Notes: a model not told the origin generated them from the letters alone. Shown: positions 52,354 through 61,059, numbered from the stretch's first letter. The stretch: 64,000 nt of DNA from Bacteroides intestinalis (GCF_003464595.1 NZ_QRZF01000001.1:606391-670390), one strand, 5' to 3'. Numbers and translations are program-made.

Positions 52354-52776
52354 CTAAAAAATATCGGAGTTCCGTTTCTTGTAGAGTTCCGAAATTTCCT
52401 CCTGATAGGTAGCGAAATGCTGCTCCAGCACATTGTCCAGGTAGCTATACAGCGAGAGTTCGTTCTTACCGATAACCTGCACTATCCGGGTTATACGCTC
52501 GTGAAACTCCTTGCGGATATACACCGTTTTGCCGCTTCGGGTATTGGAGGGGGCGTTCCGGATAAAAAGACGCTCGTAATCCTGGCCTTTCCCTCTTCGG
52601 CGGCGTCCCTCCTCTTTCGTAGCCGGCGAGGAGGCGGCCTCGCCGGACGGTTCCGATAGAGCCGATGCCTCCTCCTCTTTTTCCGGCGTGTAAGGATGCA
52701 ATGGCCGGTTTCGGCTTTTGGCCTGGCTGATGATGAAGGAAGCGTCCAAACCGTCGTCATGTTCTTTTCCGCTCAT
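52354..52776 (-). CDS. traB: DUF3408-type protein TraB
   Basis: 140 residues, soluble. The first 75 are charged and low-complexity (KEEEASALSEPSGEAASSPA). The C-terminal DUF3408 domain reads SGKTVYIRKEFHERITRIVQ, VIGKNELSLYSYLDNVLEQH, a ribbon-helix-helix-like pattern expected to bind DNA. Six nucleotides after the traA stop. Confidence 0.8.
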   Translation of the reverse strand: MSGKEHDDGLDASFIISQAKSRNRPLHPYTPEKEEEASALSEPSGEAASSPATKEEGRRRRGKGQDYERLFIRNAPSNTRSGKTVYIRKEFHERITRIVQVIGKNELSLYSYLDNVLEQHFATYQEEISELYKKRNSDIF

Positions 52777-52782
52777 AAGATC

Positions 52783-53535
52783 CTACTTTAACAGTTCGAT
52801 CAATTCATCCACGAGTTTATCCAGGTTGCTGCCCCGGATCAAAGAACGGTCTGCCGGGAAGAGCGTGGAGCGGAAGACAGAGCGACGGCTGGCGTTCTGC
52901 TCACGACGAAAACGCTTGGTGTCAGGCAAGAAGGTCTTCAGGACAGGAAGAGCCAACTCTTTCATTACCGCCTCGTAAACCTGATATAACTCTGTCTTTT
53001 CACGTCCGTCCACCATGTTCCATAGCATATACAGCCCTTTCATCCGGGACTTCTCGCGGCCCATGATATGCTCCTTTACCACAACCGCGTAATTCAGGGT
53101 GCTTTCCATGACAACCCGGTCGGCACTGATCGGGGCGACGAGATAATCCATTCCGGCCAGGGAATGAATCAGATCCTCGTTATTGATCGTACCGGGAAGG
53201 TCGAAGAACACATAATCGAAATCACCTTGCGGCAGGAGGTAGTCGGCATCGGCCAACGCCTCTTTCGTGTTGCTTTCCACGACAGGATAGGCTTTCTTTT
53301 GAAGCCGGGTGAATTGTTCGTAAGCTAACCTCTTGTAATGTTCGTCTTCGAGGGCAAGCTTCAGGTCACGTTCCCGCATCTCCACGATGGAGTGTTGGGG
53401 ATAATCGCAGTCGATGACCGCGACATTGAAACCCTTTACATAGTGCAGGTAAGAAGCTGCCAGCACCGTGAGGGTGGTTTTACCCGCTCCGCCTTTCTGG
53501 GTGGAGAAGGCCACGAATTTCGTTTTCTCTTTCAT
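52783..53535 (-). CDS. traA: ParA-family ATPase TraA
   Basis: 250 residues. Deviant Walker A KGGAGKTTLTVLAASYL near residue 16, NVAVIDCDYPQHSIVEM as Walker A', and FDYVFFDLPGTINNEDLIHS as Walker B. First gene of the leftward transfer operon. ParA-type proteins position DNA or protein complexes; here it may organise the relaxosome. No TAnnTTTG element is seen within 80 nt upstream. Confidence 0.9.
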   Translation of the reverse strand: MKEKTKFVAFSTQKGGAGKTTLTVLAASYLHYVKGFNVAVIDCDYPQHSIVEMRERDLKLALEDEHYKRLAYEQFTRLQKKAYPVVESNTKEALADADYLLPQGDFDYVFFDLPGTINNEDLIHSLAGMDYLVAPISADRVVMESTLNYAVVVKEHIMGREKSRMKGLYMLWNMVDGREKTELYQVYEAVMKELALPVLKTFLPDTKRFRREQNASRRSVFRSTLFPADRSLIRGSNLDKLVDELIELLK

Positions 53536-53949
53536 TGTTCCATGCGTTTTTAGTTATACAATCGGGTAATCGTTCATCTCTTCACGTATCCGGGCAAGTG
53601 ACGGCATGAGATTTTATGCAGGTATGCCGGCACGCATATATGCTGGTGCGCTGGCAGGCTGTTACGCCGGTATGCCGGTGCATGGGCGCGTGTCCGATTT
53701 TATACTCATGCGCAACCGCATTTGCTTATCCGGACAAAGACCCGCTTTTTCCTCTGCACACGGTGTTTTCTGCATCCGTCCGCACGTGTGCGGACAGGAG
53801 GATGTGTCATTGCCCGTATCCGTTCTCACGTGCAAAGTAAACCCTTAAAAACACGGGTTGTATGCTCTTTTTCCGCTATGGCCGCGTGTGGCATCAAAGT
53901 GGACGCAAGTGGCGTAATCACTTGTAGTACAAGCGATTGAATAGGTCGG

Positions 53950-53957
53950 TATCTTTG
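53950..53957 (+). promoter_or_regulatory. Bacteroides -7 element for the mob operon
   Basis: TATCTTTG, 281 nt upstream of mobA, so the predicted leader contains both hairpins that follow. The -33 region is unclear. Confidence 0.45.
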
Positions 53958-54065
53958 CCTCGTGAACGATCCCGACGCTAATGAAGCCGTCCTTGCCCCG
54001 TTTTACGGCGGCTCTTTCAATGTTCTGTCCGCGAGCGGGCAGAAGGTATTTGCAAAGGGCAAATA

Positions 54066-54119
54066 GCAAGCTGTGTTTTCTGCTGCACGATTCTCGTTTT
54101 GCAGCAGAAAACAGCTTGC
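54066..54119 (+). repeat. Large imperfect inverted repeat in the mob leader
   Basis: GCAAGCTG, a 2-nt bulge, then TTTTCTGCTGCA pairs with TGCAGCAGAAAACAGCTTGC around a 12-nt loop: 20 base pairs in all. It could be part of oriT or a structured leader. Confidence 0.7.
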
Positions 54120-54132
54120 CCGCAAGGGGGAG

Positions 54133-54157
54133 AAAGCACCTCCGGAGTCGGTGCTTT
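54133..54157 (+). terminator. Attenuator-like hairpin before mobA
   Basis: AAAGCACC and GGTGCTTT form an 8-bp stem with a 9-nt loop followed by TTTT, 81 nt upstream of mobA and downstream of the predicted mob promoter. Confidence 0.5.
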
Positions 54158-54238
54158 TCAGAAAGGCGGCAAGCCGCGAAGGGATCGGAATTTTCAGGAA
54201 CCGGTGGGGCCCTGGCCTCTCCTTAAAATTTCGATGCG

Positions 54239-54661
54239 ATGGAAAAGAACAGAAAGCCCCGAGGGGGCAAAGGGGGACGACCCGCGAAAAACGACCCGGC
54301 CGTTTACCGCTTTTCGGTAAACTTTTCAGCCGTGGAACATGCCCGTTTCCTCGACCTTTACGAGCAGTCCGGGCTATTGTCCAAAGCCGCTTTTATCAAA
54401 GCGAGAGTGTTCAACGAGGCGTTCCGGGTGGTAAAGACCGACCGGGGAACGCTCGAATACGTGGCGAAGCTGACCGCTTTCCACGCCCAATTCCGTGCCG
54501 TGGGAACGAATTACAACCAGGTGGTGAAGGAGCTGCACGCGCATTTTTCCGAGAAGAAAACACTCGCGCTGCTCTATAAACTGGAGAGAGCGACACGTGA
54601 ACTGGCGGCCGTCGGGCAGCAGGTCGTGTCGCTCTCCGAAGAGTTCAAACAACGATGGTAG
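54239..54661 (+). CDS. mobA: Mobilisation protein MobA (relaxosome accessory)
   Basis: 140 residues, basic. YRFSVNFSAVEHARFLDLYE followed by SGLLSKAAFIKARVF resembles the ribbon-helix-helix/MobC-like accessory proteins. A helical C-terminus (FHAQFRAVGTNYNQVVKELH, LYKLERATRELAAVGQQVVS) is the conserved bacterial mobilisation motif. It should bind oriT and help MobB. Its stop overlaps the mobB start by 7 nt. Confidence 0.85.
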   Translation: MEKNRKPRGGKGGRPAKNDPAVYRFSVNFSAVEHARFLDLYEQSGLLSKAAFIKARVFNEAFRVVKTDRGTLEYVAKLTAFHAQFRAVGTNYNQVVKELHAHFSEKKTLALLYKLERATRELAAVGQQVVSLSEEFKQRW

Positions 54662-55800
54662 CCAATATCACCACCGGAAAAGACGTGTACGGCGCGCTGG
54701 CGTACAACCAGGAGAAAGTCGATCGGGGCGACGGGAAGGTACTGCTGACCCACATCGTGAGGGAGCCGGCGGATGGGCGCTTCAACGTGGCCGCGACGGC
54801 AGAAGACCTCCTGCGCTGGATGCCCTCGCACTACCGGACGGAAAAACCCGTCGTGCACGTATCGCTCAACCCGGCTCCCGAAGACCGCCTCGACGACGGG
54901 CAACTCGCGGAGATAGCCGGGGCCTACATGGAGCGCATGGGTTGGGGAGGACAACCTTATATCGTATTCAAGCATACCGACATCGGACGGGAGCATATCC
55001 ATATCGTGTCGGTGCAGGTGGCCCAGGACGGGCGCAAGATAAACGACAGCAGGCGCAACGAACGCAGCGTGGCCGTTACCGAGGAACTGGAACGGGAGTA
55101 CGGACTGCATCCCGCCAAAGGGAGAAAGCGGGAGAAAGGGCAAGGGATCGTCCCCGCCGATTACACGCGGGGCGACCTGAAACGCCAGGTGGCAGCGGTA
55201 ATAAAACCGGCCGTGGCGACATACCGCTTCCAGACCCTCGGCGAGTTCCGGGCATTGCTGTCCCTATATAATATAGGTATAGAGGAAGTCCGGGGAGAGC
55301 GGAACGGAACCCCCTACCGGGGATTGCTCTACACGCTGCTGGACGAGAACGGGGACAAGGCAGTGGCCGCGCCGCTCAAATCCTCACTGTTCGGTAAAGA
55401 GGTCGGGTATGACGGGCTGGAACGGCACATGGAGCGCAGCGCCGAACGGTTCGGGAAGGACGACACGAGGAGGCAAATCCGTGGCCGGGTCGATAAAGCG
55501 CTTCGGGGAGAACCCACGGAGGAAGAACTGCGCGAACGCCTGCGGGGAGCCCGGGTGGATCTCTACATACGACGCAACGAAAACGGCCGCATCGTGGGTG
55601 TGACCTTCATTGACCACGAAACACGGACGGTCGTGAACGGATCACGGCTGGGAAAGGCATACTCGGCCAACGCCTTCGAGCTGCGCTTCGGCGGAAAACG
55701 GAATCCCGGGGAAAACACGAGGGGCTTGTCCCCGAAACAAGCGCCTGCCGGACGGGACGGGCAACGGAAGCGGAATACCTCACGACGGAGGAAAGTATAA
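54655..55800 (+). CDS. mobB: Relaxase MobB
   Basis: 381 residues, MOB-P type. VVHVSLNPAPEDRL near residue 62 and YIVFKHTDIGREHIHIVSVQ near 102 give the relaxase histidine motif (H-x-D-x-x-x-x-H-x-H). The N-terminal nucleophile tyrosine is probably in YGALAYNQEK (residues 12-21). The C-terminal 150 residues are basic (GDGQRKR-type tail). It nicks oriT and leads the strand through the channel. Confidence 0.9.
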   Translation: MVANITTGKDVYGALAYNQEKVDRGDGKVLLTHIVREPADGRFNVAATAEDLLRWMPSHYRTEKPVVHVSLNPAPEDRLDDGQLAEIAGAYMERMGWGGQPYIVFKHTDIGREHIHIVSVQVAQDGRKINDSRRNERSVAVTEELEREYGLHPAKGRKREKGQGIVPADYTRGDLKRQVAAVIKPAVATYRFQTLGEFRALLSLYNIGIEEVRGERNGTPYRGLLYTLLDENGDKAVAAPLKSSLFGKEVGYDGLERHMERSAERFGKDDTRRQIRGRVDKALRGEPTEEELRERLRGARVDLYIRRNENGRIVGVTFIDHETRTVVNGSRLGKAYSANAFELRFGGKRNPGENTRGLSPKQAPAGRDGQRKRNTSRRRKV

Positions 55801-55837
55801 CATCTCAATTATCATTCATTTATTAAATCTTACGGTT

Positions 55838-57847
55838 ATGCAACAGGAAGACGACCTTCGGGGTCTTGCAAAAACAATGGATTTCATGCGGGCATTGAGT
55901 ATCTTGTTCGTGGTTATCAACATCTACTGGTTCTGCTACGGGCAGATACGGGAATGGGGAATCAATATCGGCGTGGTCGATAGGATTCTGCTGAACTTCG
56001 ACCGCACCGCGGGGCTGTTCCGGAATATACTATGGACGAAACTTTTCGCCGTCGTGTTCCTCGCCCTTTCATGCCTCGGGACAAAAGGAGTAAAAGAGGA
56101 GAAAATTACCTGGCGGAAAATCACGGCATCGCTGGCCACGGGAGGCGTGCTGTTCTTCTTCAACTGGTGGCTGCTGGACTTGCCGCTGACGGCAACGGCG
56201 AACGCGGCTTTCTACATACTGACCCTATCGGCCGGGTATATCTGCCTCTTGATGGGCGGCGTGTGGATGTCCCGCCTGCTGAAGAACAATCTCATGGATG
56301 ACCCTTTCAACAACGAGAACGAATCATTCCAGCAGGAAACACGCCTGATCGAGAACGAGTACTCCATAAATCTGCCGACGAAATTTTACTATAACAAACA
56401 GTGGAACAACGGGTTCGCCAACGTCGTAAACCCGCAAAGGGCTTGCATCTGCATGGGAAGCCCGGGCAGCGGGAAGAGTTATTGTGTTGTAAACCAGTTT
56501 ATTAAACAGCAAATCGAAAAGGGCTATACCCAATACATCTATGACTACAAGTTTCCCGATCTTTCGGAAATCGCCTACAACCACCTGCTGAATCACCAGA
56601 AAGGTTACAAGAAAATCCCGACTTTCTACGTCATAAATTTCGACGACCCGCGCCGCTCGCACCGCTGTAACCCCATTCACCCGGACTTCATGACCGATAT
56701 TTCGGACGCCTACGAGAGCGCCTATACCATCATGCTCAACCTGAACCGAAGTTGGGTGCAGAAGCAGGGCGATTTTTTTGTGGAAAGCCCCATTATCCTT
56801 TTCGCGGCCGTGATCTGGTTCCTGCGCATCTACGACAACGGGCGGTATTGTACCTTCCCGCACGCCATCGAGTTCCTGAACAAGCGGTACGAGGATATTT
56901 TCCCGATTCTGACATCCTACCCGGAACTCGAAAACTACCTCAGCCCCTTTATGGATGCCTGGCTCGGAGGCGCTCAAGACCAGCTCCAGGGCCAGATAGC
57001 ATCGGCCAAAATTCCGCTTTCCCGCATGATTTCGCCCCAGCTATATTGGGTCATGTCGGGCGATGACTTCACGCTCGACATCAATAACCCGGACGATCCC
57101 AAGATACTCTGCGTGGGGAACAATCCCGACAGGCAAAACATTTACGGAGCGGCTTTGGGATTGTATAATTCCCGGATTGTCAAGCTCATAAATAAGAAAG
57201 GCCAGCTCAAATCGGGCATCATCATCGACGAGCTGCCGACAATCTACTTCAAGGGACTCGACAACCTGATCGCCACGGCCAGAAGCAACAAGGTCGCCGT
57301 GCTGCTGTGCTTCCAGGATTTTTCACAGTTGAAGAGGGACTACGGGGACAAGGAGGCCGCCGTCGTGATGAACACGGTGGGCAACATCTTCTCCGGGCAG
57401 GTCGTAGGTGAAACGGCCAAAACACTCTCGGAACGGTTCGGTAAGGTATTGCAGAAGCGGCAGAGCATGACGTTGAGCCGCAGCGACAAATCGACATCCA
57501 TATCCACGCAGCTGGACAGCCTGATCCCGGCCTCGAAGATCTCGACGCTCACGCAGGGAATGTTCGTCGGGGCCGTGGCGGACAATTTCGACGAACGTAT
57601 CGAGCAGAAGATTTTCCACTGCGAGATTGTCGTGGACAACGAAAAAGTGAAAGCGGAAACGGCCCGGTACAAGAAGATACCACAAATTACCGACTTCACG
57701 GATGAGAATGGGACGGATCACATGAAACAGGTCGTGCAGGAAAACTACGAACGTATCAAGGCAGAGGCCGGCCGCATCGTCGCCGAGGAGCTGGAACGTA
57801 TCAAGAACGACCCGGTGCTTTGCAAGCTCCTGCCGGAACAGAACTAA
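55838..57847 (+). CDS. mobC: Type IV coupling protein MobC (VirD4-like)
   Basis: 669 residues. About four N-terminal membrane helices to residue 150 (FAVVFLALSCLGTKG, VLFFFNWWLLDLPL), then the motor domain. Walker A is CICMGSPGSGKSYCVV near residue 205, Walker B is KSGIIIDELPTIYFKGL near 455. VAVLLCFQDFSQLKRDYGDK and MNTVGNIFSGQVVGETA are typical TraG/VirD4 blocks. It delivers the relaxase-DNA complex to the channel. Confidence 0.92.
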   Translation: MQQEDDLRGLAKTMDFMRALSILFVVINIYWFCYGQIREWGINIGVVDRILLNFDRTAGLFRNILWTKLFAVVFLALSCLGTKGVKEEKITWRKITASLATGGVLFFFNWWLLDLPLTATANAAFYILTLSAGYICLLMGGVWMSRLLKNNLMDDPFNNENESFQQETRLIENEYSINLPTKFYYNKQWNNGFANVVNPQRACICMGSPGSGKSYCVVNQFIKQQIEKGYTQYIYDYKFPDLSEIAYNHLLNHQKGYKKIPTFYVINFDDPRRSHRCNPIHPDFMTDISDAYESAYTIMLNLNRSWVQKQGDFFVESPIILFAAVIWFLRIYDNGRYCTFPHAIEFLNKRYEDIFPILTSYPELENYLSPFMDAWLGGAQDQLQGQIASAKIPLSRMISPQLYWVMSGDDFTLDINNPDDPKILCVGNNPDRQNIYGAALGLYNSRIVKLINKKGQLKSGIIIDELPTIYFKGLDNLIATARSNKVAVLLCFQDFSQLKRDYGDKEAAVVMNTVGNIFSGQVVGETAKTLSERFGKVLQKRQSMTLSRSDKSTSISTQLDSLIPASKISTLTQGMFVGAVADNFDERIEQKIFHCEIVVDNEKVKAETARYKKIPQITDFTDENGTDHMKQVVQENYERIKAEAGRIVAEELERIKNDPVLCKLLPEQN

Positions 57848-58000
57848 ATGAACACAAACACCCCGCAAACACCCTCCGTTACCTTAACGGGGGCTGTTTC
57901 CTGGTTTTATAACCGCACAGCTGGTGTTTTGGAGCATAAAGTAGTGATTATGTGAACGGAAAACATTATTTTTGTGTTCGGAATCCTTTTAATTATAAGT
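57848..58000 (+). other. Spacer after mobC with hairpin and promoter
   Basis: CCGTT and AACGG, extended by CCC/GGG and AACA/TGTT, form a hairpin at about 57862-57895, a plausible mob terminator. A 35-codon frame starts directly at the mobC stop but has no coding features. The -7 element at 57967-57974 starts the next transcript. Confidence 0.4.
57967..57974 (+). promoter_or_regulatory. Bacteroides -7 element for the membrane-protein cluster
   Basis: TATTTTTG, 26 nt before the ATG at 58001. It overlaps a GTG that would otherwise extend the first gene, which argues for the ATG. Confidence 0.5.
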
Positions 58001-58282
58001 ATGACAGTTACCGATATATACGAAGCAATGAACAGCAAGGCGGAAGCGTTTTTCGAGTGGTTGCAGGCTCACCCGCAATACGGGTTGCTGTTTGGTGTCG
58101 GGTTGCTTGCCCTATGGCTTGCAGGGTTGCTGTTCCGTTGGAAATGGGCGTGTCATTGGCAGTTTAACAGCAAACTGTGGTTATTTGACGATTGCAAGCC
58201 TGAAACACGCCGCAGGGTTCAGATTGTGTTGGTCAGCGTTCTGATTATACTTATATTGGTTGGTTTCTTTGTATGGAGATAA
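58001..58282 (+). CDS. Small membrane protein of the post-mob cluster
   Basis: 93 residues from the ATG at 58001. Two membrane helices (YGLLFGVGLLALWLAGLLF and VQIVLVSVLIILILVGFFVW) flank a short loop with KWACHWQFNSKLWLFDDCKP. No family recognised. First of four adjacent membrane-protein genes under one promoter. Confidence 0.6.
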   Translation: MTVTDIYEAMNSKAEAFFEWLQAHPQYGLLFGVGLLALWLAGLLFRWKWACHWQFNSKLWLFDDCKPETRRRVQIVLVSVLIILILVGFFVWR

Positions 58283-58286
58283 CGGT

Positions 58287-58682
58287 ATGGAAAAGGACAA
58301 TCGCAAATACCGGATCTGCTTCATCGACTATATGTGGTATGTAGCCGAGATATGGCACGAAAGGGAACGTACCAATCTCAACGGACGTATGCTACTGTTT
58401 TGGTGCTGGCTCTTCGTCCTACTCATACCGCTTGGGTTTCCACCGATATTGCGCCTTTTCGGCTGGATGATTGGTTTGGCCATAGTGATTCCTCTCTGCT
58501 TTCTTCCCGATTTATTCTGCAAGCTACGCTATACAGCCGGACGGCGTGAAGCGCTCCGTGAACATTACGGGAAGATGAAACATCCCGGCAGGAAGCTCGC
58601 CAAAATAGTTCTTATCGCTATCGCCCTGATCGTGGCAAATGTAGCGCTGATGTTCCACCTCGGATTTATACATTGGGCATGA
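58287..58682 (+). CDS. Small membrane protein, paralogue group member 1
   Basis: 131 residues from the ATG at 58287, 4 nt after the preceding stop. Conserved start YRICFIDYMWYVAEIWHERE, then helices WCWLFVLLIPLGFPPILRLF and IGLAIVIPLCFLPDLFC, a basic loop ending in LREHYGKMKHPGRK, and a last helix. The layout (aromatic start, two helices, R-R-E/K-A-x-x-x-H-Y loop, final helix) matches the next two genes. Function unknown. Confidence 0.65.
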   Translation: MEKDNRKYRICFIDYMWYVAEIWHERERTNLNGRMLLFWCWLFVLLIPLGFPPILRLFGWMIGLAIVIPLCFLPDLFCKLRYTAGRREALREHYGKMKHPGRKLAKIVLIAIALIVANVALMFHLGFIHWA

Positions 58683-59071
58683 TGAAACGGCAGGAGAATA
58701 AGCAACGGTTTTATCTCTGGGATTACCTCTGGTGGGTCGGAGAGCGGTTGCACGAATACCACCTTCGCATCACAGGAGAGAGTATGCTGTTTATGTATTT
58801 CAATTTTTTGTTGTTTGTTCCGGTCATGTCGTTGCTTGCGTTTGCGAGGGTTTACCATACGTTTCAGCAATGTATGTGGGGTATCTATTTAGTCCTTGCA
58901 CTGGTGTATGTGATATGGGGTGAAAAGCTTTACGGAGTCCGCAGGCGCAAAGCCGTCATGAGCCACTATGCTGATAGAAGATTCAAGCCTGCAACAGGTT
59001 TTCTCCTTTTCTTCCTGCCAGTAATGTTTTTTGTGGCTATGATTATCACAATCGTTTCATTGATGAAATAA
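58679..59071 (+). CDS. Small membrane protein, paralogue group member 2
   Basis: 130 residues; the ATG overlaps the previous TGA (ATGA), so translation is coupled. QRFYLWDYLWWVGERLHEYH is shared almost exactly with the next gene. Then come two helices, RRRKAVMSHYADRRFKPATG as basic loop, and a final helix (LLFFLPVMFFVAMIITIVS). Not a recognised family. Confidence 0.68.
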   Translation: MMKRQENKQRFYLWDYLWWVGERLHEYHLRITGESMLFMYFNFLLFVPVMSLLAFARVYHTFQQCMWGIYLVLALVYVIWGEKLYGVRRRKAVMSHYADRRFKPATGFLLFFLPVMFFVAMIITIVSLMK

Positions 59072-59079
59072 ATAACGGC

Positions 59080-59460
59080 ATGAAGAATAACGGCAGACAA
59101 CGGTTCTATCTCTGGGACTACCTCTGGTGGATGGGGGAGAAATTGGAACAAGCAAGACGAACAGGCAGGGTCGATGGCGAAATGATGCTCTCGATTTATA
59201 TCTTCGCTCTTTTGATATTCCCTATGATGACTGTTACTATCCGGCTTTTTCCAGGTGTGTCGGCATTGTTGCCATGTGTCGTTTTTAGCATTGTCACATT
59301 TGCCGTTATGTCGCTCGTCAGCAGGATTTACAAATGGCGAGGCAAAGCAGTGATGTCTCACTATGCCAAGTGCAGGTTTAACGAACTCCTTGCGGTTCTG
59401 TTATTTTTCCTTGCGATGGCCATTATCTGCTTTATGATGTATCTTCTTGACAAAAAGTGA
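59080..59460 (+). CDS. Small membrane protein, paralogue group member 3
   Basis: 126 residues. RQRFYLWDYLWWMGEKLEQA start, two helices (IYIFALLIFPMMTVTIRLF, LLPCVVFSIVTFAVMSLVS), loop KWRGKAVMSHYAKCRFNELL, final helix. Clear paralogue of the previous gene (R-F-Y-L-W-D-Y-L-W-W and G/R-K-A-V-M-S-H-Y-A shared). It converges on the lipoprotein gene of the immunity array 28 nt away. Confidence 0.68.
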   Translation: MKNNGRQRFYLWDYLWWMGEKLEQARRTGRVDGEMMLSIYIFALLIFPMMTVTIRLFPGVSALLPCVVFSIVTFAVMSLVSRIYKWRGKAVMSHYAKCRFNELLAVLLFFLAMAIICFMMYLLDKK

Positions 59461-59488
59461 TACATACTTTGATACGGACTCCGGGCCG

Positions 59489-60079
59489 TTATATCGAATG
59501 GTCTAACTCGATGTACCAGTTTCCCTTGATGGGCTTGTAAAGCGTGGTGTCGTTGTACGTCCTGCGGTAGATCTCGTTCAGGTCGCCATGTTCGGTGATA
59601 CGGATATTCCGACGGCTTCTCAATCCGGGATCGTAAACGAAACTCTTGGACGTTCCGGCATCCACGATGCCGTGGGAGTAGTACGGCATAACGAGGCTCA
59701 CATATACCGAATCTGCCGTTCCCCATTCCCTGCGATCAACAAGGATAAAACCGCATCCAATCTCTGATAACAGGGAGTCGAGTAGGATTCGCTCCGGCTT
59801 CAACAGTCCATATACCGGGATGTCTTGTTCATCATTCGTTTCATGGGATGTATCGCTTTGCTCCATTGAATCAAGTATAATAACCTCTTCCGGAGAAAGC
59901 GGCGGGTAGTGAAAACTACCTTCTGAACTCTCTGCCATGATTTCGTACACCTTACGGAACGCCACCTCGTGCGTGGTGAAATGGCGTATCATTTCCTCGT
60001 CCGACGGCGGCATGGGAGGCTCTCCGCAGCTTACGGCAAGCAGGATTACAAATAACAGGATTATGACTGGTGTTCTCAT
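59489..60079 (-). CDS. Putative lipoprotein, last gene of the cassette array
   Basis: 196 residues with a lipoprotein signal (VIILLFVILLAVSCGE; lipobox cysteine near residue 18). EEMIRHFTTHEVAFRKVYEI and NWYIELDHSI at the end are distinctive; the body is acidic. No family recognised. Its ATG lies 12 nt after the CATTA end of the repeat at 60091-60140. No repeat of the same type follows it, so it marks the left end of the array. Confidence 0.65.
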   Translation of the reverse strand: MRTPVIILLFVILLAVSCGEPPMPPSDEEMIRHFTTHEVAFRKVYEIMAESSEGSFHYPPLSPEEVIILDSMEQSDTSHETNDEQDIPVYGLLKPERILLDSLLSEIGCGFILVDRREWGTADSVYVSLVMPYYSHGIVDAGTSKSFVYDPGLRSRRNIRITEHGDLNEIYRRTYNDTTLYKPIKGNWYIELDHSI

Positions 60080-60090
60080 TTTCTAATGTT

Positions 60091-60140
60091 TAATGTTCTG
60101 TGGCTAACCAATCTTGTTTAGGGAGTTGAGCCATTTGTTA
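60091..60140 (-). repeat. attC-like hairpin repeat 1
   Basis: 50 nt. On the minus strand it starts TAACAAATGG and ends GAACATTA. TGGCT-C-AACT pairs with GGTTAGCCA with one bulged C. The end of the upstream gene is encoded within it. Confidence 0.75.
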
Positions 60141-61054
60141 ATAGCATCCAATCTGTTATTCTGTTTAATGGTATCTTCATTTCTACATAATTTGATTTGC
60201 CGAATAACAGAGTTCTGCATAATTGAATCGGATTTGAAAAGCAGTTCTAAAACGGCTTCATAACATTTGGAATATCTGGACAATTCATCCAATATATTTG
60301 CGTCTTTTAGAATATACAGGTTGAAATTGTACACAAATGACTTGTAACTGAAAATCTCCGACTGTAATGCTGCTGCATCAAGACAAGTATAAAACAATTC
60401 CTTATCGTGCTGATATAGCCACATATAATCAGATGGGTTCAGGTTGTAGTGCAATAAAGTTTCCGAACGGACAAATGGAAGCCCCGTATTTGAGCCTACC
60501 AGATAACGGTATGTCTCATTGACTATTGACTCAACTATTTCAATGGATTCTGATTGTTTGTCCGATTCCCGTATTTCTGTAAATGTATCGGCAATAAGAA
60601 CTTCCACATCCTGCGATTTGTAATATATACCGTTTTTTTGCCAGCGGAATCTACGGATATATTCTTCAGAAGTCGGACAACAGAACAGTAAAGTATTTAA
60701 CAATCGGTTCAGATATATTCGCTTATCTGGAATATGACAACGGTGTAACCCTATTATGGAGCCATAAGCGTATAGCTTTCCAAACTCGTTTTCCTCCGAA
60801 TTTGAATTTTTAGGCATGTAATACAACCGCACAATATTGGAAATGAAATAATATATATCAAGATATTTCAATGTATCAGCCGATTCTCCATATTTGTTAA
60901 GTAAATGCCGCTCCAGTTTCTCGCCATACCATAAGTAGCCATCGGGATTTATTTGAAACAACCGATGAAACTTAGGTCTTGATAATGAAAAGTTCTTGTT
61001 TCTACTTTTCATTCGTTCCAGTAAGGCGACAATAATTCTATTCGTTATATCCAT
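60104..61054 (-). CDS. Cassette-borne protein of unknown function
   Basis: 316 residues, soluble, helix-rich, low GC. Distinctive parts: FHRLFQINPDGYLWYGEKLE, IDKRIYLNRLLNT-like helices, and SETLLHYNLNPSDYMWLYQH. No family recognised; immunity function is suggested only by its neighbours. The last dozen residues (INKWLNSLNKIG) are encoded by the attC-like repeat, so an original C-terminus may have been fused to repeat sequence. The start is 6 nt after repeat 2. Confidence 0.6.
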   Translation of the reverse strand: MDITNRIIVALLERMKSRNKNFSLSRPKFHRLFQINPDGYLWYGEKLERHLLNKYGESADTLKYLDIYYFISNIVRLYYMPKNSNSEENEFGKLYAYGSIIGLHRCHIPDKRIYLNRLLNTLLFCCPTSEEYIRRFRWQKNGIYYKSQDVEVLIADTFTEIRESDKQSESIEIVESIVNETYRYLVGSNTGLPFVRSETLLHYNLNPSDYMWLYQHDKELFYTCLDAAALQSEIFSYKSFVYNFNLYILKDANILDELSRYSKCYEAVLELLFKSDSIMQNSVIRQIKLCRNEDTIKQNNRLDAINKWLNSLNKIG

Positions 61055-61059
61055 AGCTG

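Larger units (their letters stand above)
53536..54238. other. Candidate oriT and divergent tra/mob control region
   Basis: 703 nt between the divergent tra and mob operons without a supported gene. Contents in order: degenerate repeats of TATGCCGG/TATGCTGG type at 53615-53685; overlapping palindromes CAAGTG-N7-CACTTG (53906-53924) and CTTGTA-G-TACAAG (53921-53933); a -7 element TATCTTTG (53950-53957); a large hairpin at 54066-54119; and a terminator-like hairpin at 54133-54157. Position next to relaxase genes plus inverted repeats make this the best oriT candidate, but no nick-site sequence can be named. Confidence 0.6.

Noticed and set aside
53606..53848. Open frame of about 80 codons in the oriT region
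   Set aside because: Its repeating Y-A-G-M-P pattern follows from DNA repeats in the interval; no coding context.
57848..57955. 35-codon frame directly after mobC
   Set aside because: Spans a probable terminator hairpin and shows no protein features.
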